From positions 16,793 to 80,792 of the IMG/VR virus record IMGVR_UViG_3300034378_000186: 64,000 nt of DNA; one strand, written 5' to 3'. Position numbers and translations under genes: made by a program. Each line of letters begins with the position of its first letter. Position 1 is the first letter of the stretch. The DNA is from a virus. Below the pieces are notes generated by a model, which saw nothing but the letters and a program-made list of their open reading frames with translations, did not search any database and was not told the DNA's origin. Positions 17,696 through 25,832 of this stretch are shown in pieces.

Positions 17696-19603
17696 ATGCT
17701 TAAAGGATTAAAATATCGCATTTACCCAACCAACTCACAAAAAGAGTTAATAGCCAAACATATTGGTAGTAGTCGTTTTGTGTATAACCTTGCATTAGAA
17801 ACAAAAAATACAGCATATTTAGGTTCTAAACATAACTTTTCTCCTTTTGATTTAATTAAGCAACTATCTGAACTTAAAAAAGAATATCCTTGGCTTAAAG
17901 AGGTTAATAGCCAATCTTTACAGCAAGCTATCCAAAATATGGATATTGCTTTTAAGAAATTCTTTAAAGGGGCTGGTTTTCCTAAATTCAAGTCAAAGCA
18001 TAGAGGAAAACAATCTTTTTCTATTCCACAAAATGTAATAGTAGAAAATGAAAAGTTAATTATTCCTAAATTCAAGGAAGGAATCGAAATTGTTTTGCAC
18101 AGACCTATTGAAGGAACAATCAAAAGTGCAACTATTAGTATTACTTCAACAGGGAAATACTTTGTTTCAATATTAGTTGAAACCAGTAAAGAGAAACCAA
18201 GTAAAGCACCTATTAAAGAAAAAACAACTATTGGTATTAAGTTAGGCGTATTCCCAAATATGTTTTCTACAAATAATTTTTCCGTTAGCCCATTGGCTAA
18301 TAGACGATGCGGAACTTCCAGTTCCTCTACTGGCAGCAGTGCAACTCTCCCAAACAGCAATGATTTCTCCTGTTTCCTTGCTTCTTTGAATGACTTTCTT
18401 CTTGGAAGCCGCCCAAGCAGCTTGATGCAGTTTGGATATATGCTCGGCACTACGTTTTGCCCCCTTATTGGCTTTAGATATTTTTCTTCTTGTTTCAGCA
18501 GAGTGCGTTTTTCCAAAAAAGCCATTAAATTCTCCAACTCTGGTTTTAGCGCGGTTAGAAATAGCAGCACATTCGGATTGAGTTCTTTTTCTCCCCAAAG
18601 TGCTTCTATGGGGTACGGTGCAAATATTATAGCCGAATTTCTTTTCGTTACTCCTAAAGAAGGAAATCCAAAAGCATTCTCTATCTTGAAGGCTTGCGTA
18701 ATCCTCGACAACTTCGATGATTTGGAAATCAAAAGCATCCCATCCGTACTTAGCAATAGCCTTGTAAAATGGAAAGTTGCTTTGCAAGTTCCTTTTTCTT
18801 CTGTGTTCAGCAAATCTAAGTTTGATATTGACGGATTGCCCAATGTAGCATTTACCGTTGATTGTGTTTCTGAAGATGTAAACTCCAGATACAGATGGGA
18901 TGTCTTTGAACCTTGTTTGCATATTGCAAAGATACAAAAAGAAAACGATTTAAAACCTAATTGTTCAAAAAAAGACTTAGGAATAAAATCGTTTTTAGTT
19001 ACTTCTGATGGAGAAGAAATTGATAATCCCAAATACTTACGAAAAGCACAGAGTAGATTAAAATATGTACAACGTAAATATTCAAATAACAAAGGCAAGC
19101 GCACTAAGAAAAAACTTGCTAAGCTACACGAAAAAGTAGCTAACCAAAGAAAAGATTTTCTACATAAAACCTCAACTAAACTGATTCGTGAGAACCAAAC
19201 GATAGCCATTGAGGATTTAGCGGTTGCTAACATGGTCAAGAACCATAATCTTGCACAGGCAATTAGTGATGTTAGTTGGTCAACCTTTGTTTCAATGTTG
19301 GAATACAAAGCTGATTGGTATGGTAAAAATATCTTACAAATAGGACGTTTTGCACCATCATCAAAGACTTGTTCTTGCTGTGGGTATATCAATAAAGAAC
19401 TAACACTAAAAGACCGTGAATGGACTTGTCCTAAGTGTAATTCTGTACTTGACCGTGATGTGAATGCTGCTGTTAACATTAAATCATTTGCATTAAAAAA
19501 TATCTTATCTGGAACGGATAGGAAAACTCGGAACGAACTGCCTCGGTTACGAGGAGTGTTGACTTCCGAAGCCCAACCCATCGGCTCTGCCGTGGGTGGG
19601 TAG
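17696..19603 (+). pseudogene. tnpB: tnpB (family A) interrupted at RuvC-I by an antisense homing endonuclease gene
   Basis: The N-terminal part (MLKGLKYRIYPTNSQKELI, LKEVNSQSLQQAIQNMDIAF, GFPKFKSKHRGKQSF) and C-terminal part (TIAIEDLAVANMV, CSCCGYI, CPKCNSVLDRDVNAAVNI) are a normal TnpB. At 18239-18973 a 735-base insert splits the RuvC-I motif between GI and DLGIKSF. The insert length is a multiple of three and has no stop in the tnpB frame, so a 635-residue reading frame remains open. A 245-residue junk insert at the catalytic aspartate almost certainly inactivates the nuclease. The other catalytic residues (Glu in IEDL, Asp in DRDVNA) and the zinc finger are intact. An uninterrupted protein would be about 390 residues. 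Confidence 0.85.
18242..18937 (-). CDS. GIY-YIG homing endonuclease with NUMOD motifs
   Basis: A 231-residue protein on the strand opposite to tnpB. The GIY-YIG core is clear: GVYIF (18-22), KCYIGQS (29-35), Arg41 in LRFAEH, and the catalytic Glu in LQDRECFWI. It is followed by NUMOD3-type repeats (GFFGKTHSAETRRKIS, GAKRSAEHISKLH) and a C-terminal NUMOD-like DNA-binding domain ending ICRKHIWEYA. Such enzymes cut an intron- or gene-free allele and promote copying of their own gene. Here it sits almost alone in a 735-base insert in the most conserved codons of tnpB. The start could also be Met6. Confidence 0.9.
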   Translation of the reverse strand: MYLCNMQTRFKDIPSVSGVYIFRNTINGKCYIGQSVNIKLRFAEHRRKRNLQSNFPFYKAIAKYGWDAFDFQIIEVVEDYASLQDRECFWISFFRSNEKKFGYNICTVPHRSTLGRKRTQSECAAISNRAKTRVGEFNGFFGKTHSAETRRKISKANKGAKRSAEHISKLHQAAWAASKKKVIQRSKETGEIIAVWESCTAASRGTGSSASSISQWANGKIICRKHIWEYA

Positions 19604-19671
19604 TTCACTGAACGTAGGGTTTCAGATGCAGTTTAGGATTAAAAAAAATAAATCTAATTCTTAATTAAAAG

Positions 19672-20070
19672 ATGATTGATATGACTCCAGAAGACAGACG
19701 ATGGTTAGAAGAAATGGTAGGAAGAATTTCGGATAACATCGAAAACAATAAAGAAAATATTGATTTAAGAATCTTAGGGTTGTCTGGAGAGATGAAGAGT
19801 AATTTTAACTTGACCAATTTTCAACTTGAGGAGATAAAGAAACAGGTTATATTGACAAACAGTAGGGTTAATAAATTGGAAGAAAAGGAGAAAGGATCTT
19901 ATCCAAGATTGGTTGCTGTTGAAAAAGAAATGAAAGGGATATTAAAAGAAACTGAAGAAGTTAGATTTTTTAATCGTCATCCGAGATTTTTAAAATTAAT
20001 TCTTTGGTTGATAGGGTTAATATCTGCCGGATCTTTTGCTTTACAGATTATTCAGAAACTTATAAAATAA
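19672..20070 (+). CDS. Coiled-coil protein with C-terminal membrane helix
   Basis: A 132-residue protein. Residues 1-95 are a charged coiled coil (ERRW-like start MIDMTPEDRRWLEEMVGRI, then QLEEIKKQVILTNSRVNKLE). Residues about 108-128 are a membrane helix (FLKLILWLIGLISAGSFALQ). This plan resembles XhlA-type haemolysin or holin-accessory proteins next to amidases. It is six bases upstream of the amidase, which supports a lysis role. Confidence 0.6.
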   Translation: MIDMTPEDRRWLEEMVGRISDNIENNKENIDLRILGLSGEMKSNFNLTNFQLEEIKKQVILTNSRVNKLEEKEKGSYPRLVAVEKEMKGILKETEEVRFFNRHPRFLKLILWLIGLISAGSFALQIIQKLIK

Positions 20071-20076
20071 GTAATT

Positions 20077-20772
20077 ATGGATCTAACTAAATACAAAAAT
20101 GTTCCAAGGGAATATCTAAAAGGAGATTCTAGGACTTGTCAGATCATAGATAATGGTCATGGAGGCATGAAAGATTATAAAAGATATGATTCTCCTTTAG
20201 CTTATTTAACTCCTGAAATATATGGTAAAAAGGCAAATCATTATACCCATATATTTTTCGAGGGGACATGGAATAGGATTGTAGCTCTGGAAATTGCAAA
20301 AGTCTTATATGATATGAAATTGAATTATAAGATTATTGTTCCAGAGGAAGAAGATGTTTATTTATCAGAAAGATGCAGGAGGGCAAATGAATTTGCAAGT
20401 CAACATCTGAATCTTAAAACATTCTTTCATTCTATTCATGGTAATGCTTTTGGTTTAGAATCTGTAAAAGGTATTGAAGTTTACACTTCTATTGGTACCA
20501 CAAAATCGGATGAAATTGCTACTATTTTCTATGAAAAATATAATGGTTATATTGGTTGGAATATGAGATCTGATTGGTCTGATGGTGATGCAGATAAGGA
20601 AGCAAAATTTACTGTACTTACTCAAACCAATATGCCTGCTATTTTAAGTGAACTTGGTTTTTATACTAATCCTGATGAATGTTTGGAAATGTTACAAACC
20701 AAAAATATTAAATTGATTGCAGAAACTATCGGTAAGGCACATAAGGAGCTTGAGGATAATAAAATATTGTGA
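20077..20772 (+). CDS. N-acetylmuramoyl-L-alanine amidase (endolysin), Amidase_3
   Basis: A 231-residue protein with the zinc-amidase pattern: His in IIDNGHGG (about 26-31), Glu in RIVALEIAKVL, His in FFHSIHGNA, and the catalytic Glu in AILSELGFYTN. The family cleaves the bond between N-acetylmuramic acid and L-alanine in peptidoglycan. No signal peptide or separate cell-wall-binding domain is present, so it should need holin-type release. Neighbours upstream are small membrane proteins. A promoter-like region follows the gene. Confidence 0.85.
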   Translation: MDLTKYKNVPREYLKGDSRTCQIIDNGHGGMKDYKRYDSPLAYLTPEIYGKKANHYTHIFFEGTWNRIVALEIAKVLYDMKLNYKIIVPEEEDVYLSERCRRANEFASQHLNLKTFFHSIHGNAFGLESVKGIEVYTSIGTTKSDEIATIFYEKYNGYIGWNMRSDWSDGDADKEAKFTVLTQTNMPAILSELGFYTNPDECLEMLQTKNIKLIAETIGKAHKELEDNKIL

Positions 20773-20822
20773 AATTTTTCTTATATTTATAAATTAAAAT
20801 CGGTTTTTAAAAAACTAAAATT

Positions 20823-21041
20823 ATGCAAGATTTTGAAAAAGAATTAAAACTGCGCAGAATTCAAGAAAGGGATCATATTGAAAAATCAACAGAAGAAAAT
20901 CTGTATGAAAATCAAGCAAAAGCCCGTAAAATTCAAGATCAAAAAATTCATGCTTTGAATGTAATTCAAAAGGCTGTGAATGAGGGAGAACTTGAAAAGG
21001 ATGTTTTTATGAAGGCAGTTGGGAAAGTTGTTAATAATTAA
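20823..21041 (+). CDS. Small helical protein, unknown
   Basis: A 72-residue highly charged helical protein (MQDFEKELKLRRIQERDHI). Its stop overlaps the next start by one base (TAATG), coupling it to the neck-like gene. The 50-base gap before it contains AATTTTTCTTATATTTA, which resembles the phage promoter motif. No family recognised; the position at the head of the tail operon suggests a structural or assembly role. Confidence 0.5.
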   Translation: MQDFEKELKLRRIQERDHIEKSTEENLYENQAKARKIQDQKIHALNVIQKAVNEGELEKDVFMKAVGKVVNN

Positions 21042-21814
21042 TGGTACCAATTACTTTGGACATATCGGAAACGATCCAAGAGTTTTCCATGAATCAGGAA
21101 CAAGCTCAAGGGTTAGCTTCTTTTTTGATTGAATCTATTGCAACTGAATATATGGATGCTTGGGAAAAGACGGTTGATAGTGAATTGACTCAAACTCAAG
21201 ATGTTTATAAATCTGCAATGAAGGTTGAATATCCAGATTATAAATCATGTGTATTTATATTGGAAGGGAAAGGAGATCGAAAGATGGCTTTAATGCTTGA
21301 AATGGGGGTAAGTCCTTTTGATATGAAGGATGGGTTTTCCAGAAGTTCAAAGAGAAAGAAAAGTAAAACAAGGCCCGGAGGTTGGTTTTTACATGTTCCA
21401 TTTAGATTGGCAACGGCTCAGGCTTTAGCAACAAGTAATATTTTTTCAGGGCAAATGCCAAAACCAATTGAAAATCTTGCTAAGAATTTACCTGGAAAAA
21501 GTCAGTTAAAGATAGCTGATATTCCTGAAGAATTTCAAATAAAAGGTATGAGGAAAGAGATCGTAACTAAAGATACGATTTTTCCTGCTTATGTTCATAA
21601 ATCAACCATGTATGAAGGAATTCAACATTCACCTAAACAAAATCATGGTCAATATGTGAAATTTAGAACTGTAGCTAATACTGAAGGACAAGAAATGGCC
21701 TGGGTTCATCCAGGATTTAAAGAATATAATTTAATGGGAAAGGCAATGGAAAAAATTAAATTGCCTATTTTATTTAGTCGTTCAATTGATCAATATTTAC
21801 AGGGAACACAATAA
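21041..21814 (+). CDS. Putative neck / tail-completion protein (HK97 gp10-like)
   Basis: A 257-residue protein. Its layout resembles gp10-like neck proteins: an N-terminal helix, a basic middle (FSRSSKRKKSKTRPGGWFLH), a variable loop and C-terminal HPGFKEYNLMGKAMEKI, where the HPG motif before a helix is typical of that group. It is coupled by TAATG at both ends to neighbouring tail genes. The assignment rests on pattern and position. Confidence 0.55.
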   Translation: MVPITLDISETIQEFSMNQEQAQGLASFLIESIATEYMDAWEKTVDSELTQTQDVYKSAMKVEYPDYKSCVFILEGKGDRKMALMLEMGVSPFDMKDGFSRSSKRKKSKTRPGGWFLHVPFRLATAQALATSNIFSGQMPKPIENLAKNLPGKSQLKIADIPEEFQIKGMRKEIVTKDTIFPAYVHKSTMYEGIQHSPKQNHGQYVKFRTVANTEGQEMAWVHPGFKEYNLMGKAMEKIKLPILFSRSIDQYLQGTQ

Positions 21815-22506
21815 TGATAATTGTACCTCAGATAAAAATAGAAAAAGTATTGGAAACATTAATCAAGTTTGTGGTTGATGATTACAATAATAAGATTTTT
21901 GCTACTCTTGAAACTGAGGCTTGGTTGTATAGGGTGTTTCATGGATTGAAGGTAAGAGAATTTGATTATTATATTCAGTCAATTGAAATGCTGGTAAATA
22001 GAGGTGAAAATAGTCCAAGGAGATTGGAAATAAGAAGAGATTTCGATCCTGAAAGGGCTACTCTTCCTACTATATTTATAAATACTCCAAGTGAAACACA
22101 ACAGGGAGAAAATACTGTTGGGATGGGATTAGGTTCAACTACTGAGTTTTTTAATAATAATGATGGAACTCAAACAGAAACTTATTCAAGACATTTCAAA
22201 GGTATTTATGAATTAATGATTACAAGTAATAATAAGGATGAGGCTGAATTATTATATAGATTTCTTCAGGCTGTTTTTATTGCTGCTGCAGATACTTTAA
22301 GTTTTACATTTGCAGGAACATTTGAATGGTCAGGAAAACAATTAATGTCAAATCCGGAGTTGATAGAAACTCCATTATCGATTAGAGTTTTAACAATAAC
22401 AATATATAATGAAATTAGGGTACCAAGATTAATGACGAGTTCTTATGGGGATGATGTTGAATTCACTGGAACTCCTCTTGATCCTGATGCTATTCCTTCA
22501 CCATAA
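21814..22506 (+). CDS. Putative tail terminator protein
   Basis: A 230-residue protein with an N-terminal helix and a central beta-rich region (YSRHFKGIYELMITSNNKDE) followed by an amphipathic helix (AELLYRFLQAVFIAAAD). This beta-alpha order and the place just upstream of sheath and tube suit a tail terminator, which caps the tail and joins it to the neck. It is coupled by TAATG to the gene before it. No diagnostic motif. Confidence 0.5.
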   Translation: MIIVPQIKIEKVLETLIKFVVDDYNNKIFATLETEAWLYRVFHGLKVREFDYYIQSIEMLVNRGENSPRRLEIRRDFDPERATLPTIFINTPSETQQGENTVGMGLGSTTEFFNNNDGTQTETYSRHFKGIYELMITSNNKDEAELLYRFLQAVFIAAADTLSFTFAGTFEWSGKQLMSNPELIETPLSIRVLTITIYNEIRVPRLMTSSYGDDVEFTGTPLDPDAIPSP

Positions 22507-22518
22507 AAAATAAATATC

Positions 22519-22794
22519 ATGGCAGATCCAAAATCACCAAAAGAAAAAACTAAGGCAGAACAGGAAAAAATAATGAAAGAAAATAAGAGTTCTGATTCTG
22601 GGGAAGGTGTTAATATAACTCCTCCAAAACAAAAAACTCAATTTAGTGCTGATGAGATCGGTAATAAATTGCAATTAAATGTTTATCTTAGAGAATTTAT
22701 AAAAAGAAAATATTCCAAAGGTCAACATAAAAATAAGTCTTACAAAATGGATGACTGGAAAAAAATGTTGAAAAAAGATGGTTTAGATTTATAA
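22519..22794 (+). CDS. Small charged protein upstream of sheath
   Basis: A 91-residue protein with a disordered Lys/Glu/Ser-rich first half (MADPKSPKEKTKAEQEKIM) and a helical basic second half (LREFIKRKYSKGQHKNKSYK). Similar short lysine-rich proteins occur in neck/tail regions of phages. No function assigned. The gap after it contains CTTTTATATA and TATATTTTC, a weak match to the phage promoter pattern for the sheath gene. Confidence 0.5.
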   Translation: MADPKSPKEKTKAEQEKIMKENKSSDSGEGVNITPPKQKTQFSADEIGNKLQLNVYLREFIKRKYSKGQHKNKSYKMDDWKKMLKKDGLDL

Positions 22795-22858
22795 AAAGTG
22801 ATATTTTTTTATTACTTTTATATATTATATTTTCGGTTTTTATTCAATTTTGAAAGAT

Positions 22859-24499
22859 ATGCCAACAATTCAATATTTTAACGGAAAAAGGGTTGTCCTT
22901 CCAGGTGTTTATTCAACAATTAAATCTGGTGTTCAAAACCCTCCTGAAGTTTCAGATTATAGCAAAATTCTTGTTATTGATACTGGTTCTCAAGCCGGTT
23001 ATGGAGGTGGTTCAGGAATAAATGGAGCTATAAATAATGGATTGGATTCTGTTTATGAATTCCGTGATCTTGCAACATATAGAGAGTTTCTTAAAGGGGG
23101 AATCCTTTGGAAATGTGCAGAAGGATTGTTTAAACCTGACGGAGGAGATCCAGGAGCTTCAGTTGTTTATCATGTGAAAGCTGCAACTACCGAAAAATCT
23201 TCAATGGACTTTTCTCCAACTGGAGGTGGTGACAATGGAGGTGTTTTCAATATTTCTCCAAAAGATGAGGGTGTTGGGGCTAATGGTGTTTTAGATGCTG
23301 GAAATAATGACAACCTTTATAAAGGGTTTGCTTATTCAATTGAAGCAGGAATCAAAGATACGAATAAATGGATTTTCAAATTATGGAGAGGTTCCTATAC
23401 AGGTCTTCATACAGATAGTATTCCTTATGATGAGGTTGCTCAGGCTGATGCTTTTCCTATATTAATAACTCAATCTCCTGAATTTGATAATGTTCAGGAA
23501 TTGATTGATTGGGCAAATTCTGATGCTAATTTTGGAGATTATTTTATTTTAAATACTGGAACTGTTACTGGAACAGGTGCAGTAGTAGAAGGAGATATTC
23601 CTTCAGGTTATCAGGTTTCTGCTGGAGGTACTGAAACTTATGATGTTGCAGATTTAACTGCTGTTTTAGAAGCAATTAAAGATATTCAATATACTCATAT
23701 TCTTTGTGATAAGTGGGGTAAAGATGATTATGATGGGGCAACTGTAGGGGCAATTGTTTCTCATATTGAAACAGATGCTAAATTTAGCAAATATATGTTT
23801 TATGGTGGAGGTAAAGATAAAACTGAATTTACTCAGGCTGATGGTTCAATTGCTCAAGCTGCATTCTTTGATACTAAAAGAGTTTTGGTTGTTCATGGGG
23901 ATGCTAAAAAAGCAAGTACTGCAGTTGCAGAAGGATTCAGAAGATGGCCTACAGTTTACAAATCTGCTGTTTGTGTGGGTAAAATTGCCGGTCTTGCTCC
24001 TCAGGTTCCAGGTACCTTTAAATCAATTGCAATTGATGGGGAATACCACAACCTTACTGATCTTGAGAAAGAAAGAGCATTGGAAGGTGGAGTTTTTGCA
24101 ACATATTTTGATGCAGATTTTAATAACTTTGTTATGCTCCAGGCAATTAATTCGATTCAAAATAACATCAATTTAATTCTTCCTAATGGTGATTCATTTG
24201 AACATCAGATTGAAAGGATTAAAACTCAATTGAATACTGATCTTAGTGTCAACGCTAAAAAACAGTTATTGGGTCAACCTAATGGTGTTAACAGAAATAC
24301 TTTGAATGAAACCATTGTTAAAAACTGGACTGAAGGTTTCTTGGAAACTAAAAAAGCAACAGATAGTCAGGATAATTTGATTATCCGTTATCAATCTGTT
24401 ACTGTTACCAGGGATCAAGACACTTATAAAGTTACTTATGAGTTCGAACCTAATGGACCAATTAACAAGTTATTATTCACTGGATTTATAATTGATTAA
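22859..24499 (+). CDS. Contractile tail sheath protein
   Basis: Starting at the ATG of MPTIQYFNGKRVVLPGVYS, 546 residues (a TTG three codons upstream is possible). The N-terminal VVLPGVYSTI segment is characteristic of sheath proteins. The C-terminal third has the fold-conserved part of the family: GKIAGLAPQVPGTFKSI, a GVFATYFDADFNNFVMLQAINS strand region, LNETIVKNWTEGFL and a final beta strand pair (YQSVTVTRDQDTYKVTYEF). Sheath subunits form the outer contractile tube. The following gene encodes the inner tube. Confidence 0.85.
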   Translation: MPTIQYFNGKRVVLPGVYSTIKSGVQNPPEVSDYSKILVIDTGSQAGYGGGSGINGAINNGLDSVYEFRDLATYREFLKGGILWKCAEGLFKPDGGDPGASVVYHVKAATTEKSSMDFSPTGGGDNGGVFNISPKDEGVGANGVLDAGNNDNLYKGFAYSIEAGIKDTNKWIFKLWRGSYTGLHTDSIPYDEVAQADAFPILITQSPEFDNVQELIDWANSDANFGDYFILNTGTVTGTGAVVEGDIPSGYQVSAGGTETYDVADLTAVLEAIKDIQYTHILCDKWGKDDYDGATVGAIVSHIETDAKFSKYMFYGGGKDKTEFTQADGSIAQAAFFDTKRVLVVHGDAKKASTAVAEGFRRWPTVYKSAVCVGKIAGLAPQVPGTFKSIAIDGEYHNLTDLEKERALEGGVFATYFDADFNNFVMLQAINSIQNNINLILPNGDSFEHQIERIKTQLNTDLSVNAKKQLLGQPNGVNRNTLNETIVKNWTEGFLETKKATDSQDNLIIRYQSVTVTRDQDTYKVTYEFEPNGPINKLLFTGFIID

Positions 24500-24526
24500 A
24501 ACATTCGATAATATAATTTAGAAAAA

Positions 24527-25018
24527 ATGGCTCAAGATACAGATACTAGAACGTTAACTGCTCCTTTGGCAATTATCAAAATAAACAGAGAATCCAGTGG
24601 ATTCATGAGAAATGTCCGTGTTACTGAAACTATACAGCGTGCAGATGTAAAAGGTATCAGTAATCTTTTGACACGGGAAGTTCCTGCTGTTGGTATTACT
24701 TGTTCGCTTTCCTGTGATTTCTTCTTTATTAGTCTGAAGAGACCTGAAATGAGGAAGTTCTTAATGAGAGATCAGGGGAAAGATATTCTTGTGAATACTT
24801 TGATATTAGGAGAAGTTCCGACGGAAATTCAGATCTTAAGAAAGGTTGGTGTTTTTGATCAATCAGGAGAATTAGTGATAGATCTGGACACTCCAAAAAC
24901 AATTGCTTCAATTAATGATTTCTACGCTGAAACTCAGAATTTCGATATTACTGAAAATCAGGTTTCTGGCGCAAATATATCAGGAAGATATTTAACTCCA
25001 GTTTTCTTTAACGAGTAA
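24527..25018 (+). CDS. Tail tube protein
   Basis: A 163-residue beta-rich protein directly after the sheath gene, as is normal for myovirus tubes. It has an N-terminal strand (APLAIIKINRESSGFMRNVR) and a central hydrophobic beta region. Size and order are right for the inner tube subunit. No family motif can be cited from the sequence alone. Confidence 0.75.
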   Translation: MAQDTDTRTLTAPLAIIKINRESSGFMRNVRVTETIQRADVKGISNLLTREVPAVGITCSLSCDFFFISLKRPEMRKFLMRDQGKDILVNTLILGEVPTEIQILRKVGVFDQSGELVIDLDTPKTIASINDFYAETQNFDITENQVSGANISGRYLTPVFFNE

Positions 25019-25043
25019 AAAATAAAATAAACAATATTAGGTT

Positions 25044-25424
25044 ATGAATAAAAAAGTAGAACTTTCGATTAAAAACAACAGTTATGTTGTTGATTTCCCT
25101 AATGCAGGTCAATTAGTTGATATTGAATTTTTAAAATCCACTCTAAGTAAAGGTATGTATGGAAGTATGATGGCAAGTAGAACTGTGGACAGTAATTTTG
25201 CTTTAGATGTTATCGATACTGATGCTTATATGAGGATTCTGGTTCCAAGTTTAATAAAAGATTTAAAAATTGATTCAATTAAAGAATTATCTATTGAGGA
25301 TATGATGGAATTGATTAAAGCTTTTAAAAATGATTTGGTACCTTTTATCAAGCAATGGAGAGACCTAATAAGGGAACATTATGAAGAATTGGTAAAAGAA
25401 ACAAATCCAGAACCAGAAGGTTAA
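25044..25424 (+). CDS. Tail assembly chaperone-like protein
   Basis: A 126-residue mostly helical protein between the tube gene and the tape measure gene, the classical position of tail assembly chaperones. It contains AGQLVDIEFLKSTLSKGMYG and a C-terminal helix (EDMMELIKAFKNDLVPFIKQ). No convincing slippery heptamer joins it to the next gene, which is in the same frame after a stop, so the two may be separate chaperones. Confidence 0.6.
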   Translation: MNKKVELSIKNNSYVVDFPNAGQLVDIEFLKSTLSKGMYGSMMASRTVDSNFALDVIDTDAYMRILVPSLIKDLKIDSIKELSIEDMMELIKAFKNDLVPFIKQWRDLIREHYEELVKETNPEPEG

Positions 25425-25445
25425 TATTCAGTAAAATGAATCAGG

Positions 25446-25832
25446 ATGTGTTTTTTAAGAATATTCGGTAAAAAAAAGAAGAGCCAGGAGTATGAAATAA
25501 AAGGTATTTTAGATAAAAATCAGTTTATAAATTTCATATATAAATGGAATGTTGATAATCCTATAGACAGGTGGTGGAGAGAAAAACACGGAATTGCTTT
25601 CAATTCACCTGAACATAGGATTTCTTGTTTTATAGATCAATTTATGGAATATCAGGAAGATAAGATCTATGATCAGATATTTGATAAAATTAAGGATGGT
25701 CGATATGATCCTAAGAAAAGTAATTACTTAAAAGAACAAAAGGAGAAAGCTCAAGAATTAACTAATGAGGATTATATTAACGCATTTTTAAAAGCAGAGG
25801 ATAAAAAAATAAATAAAAATAAAGATGGCTGA
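25446..25832 (+). CDS. Second tail assembly chaperone-like protein
   Basis: A 128-residue helical protein (ILDKNQFINFIYKWNVDNPI, DQFMEYQEDKIYDQIFDKI) overlapping the tape measure start by eight bases. Its role as a tail chaperone or tape-measure partner is inferred from position. The N-terminus MCFLRIFGKKKKSQ is basic. An ATG in another frame at 25436 encodes only eleven residues. Confidence 0.5.
   Translation: MCFLRIFGKKKKSQEYEIKGILDKNQFINFIYKWNVDNPIDRWWREKHGIAFNSPEHRISCFIDQFMEYQEDKIYDQIFDKIKDGRYDPKKSNYLKEQKEKAQELTNEDYINAFLKAEDKKINKNKDG

Larger units (their letters stand above)
17587..19608 (+). mobile_element. TnpB-only IS200/IS605-type element (family A), carrying a nested homing endonuclease
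   Basis: The left end starts ATGACGGAGCGTAAAACC directly after TTTAT and forms a hairpin (CCAAT..CGC TTTA GCG..ATTGG). The right end has a hairpin around CGGC-TCT-GCCG and finishes GTGGGTGGGTAGTTCAC. There is no TnpA gene and no target duplication, as expected for this family. Boundaries are supported by restoration of the flanking small open frame and by shared ends with 40420-40470 and 55248-55461. Without the 735-base internal insertion the element would be 1287 bases. The right end is where an omegaRNA would terminate, with the guide read from the 3' flank. Confidence 0.85.

Noticed and set aside
18239-18973. Group I or group II intron in tnpB
   Set aside because: Almost the whole insert is endonuclease coding sequence on the opposite strand. 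There is no room for a catalytic core, and the exon junctions lack the usual intron-end bases.
17722-19608. A 628-codon open frame on the minus strand across the tnpB locus
   Set aside because: It is antisense to conserved TnpB domains and to no known family. Only the 231-residue GIY-YIG gene, in a different frame, has recognisable motifs.
25044-25832. Programmed frameshift between the two tail chaperone-like genes
   Set aside because: The second frame is in the same register as the first and separated by a stop. No slippery heptamer is seen near the end of the first gene.
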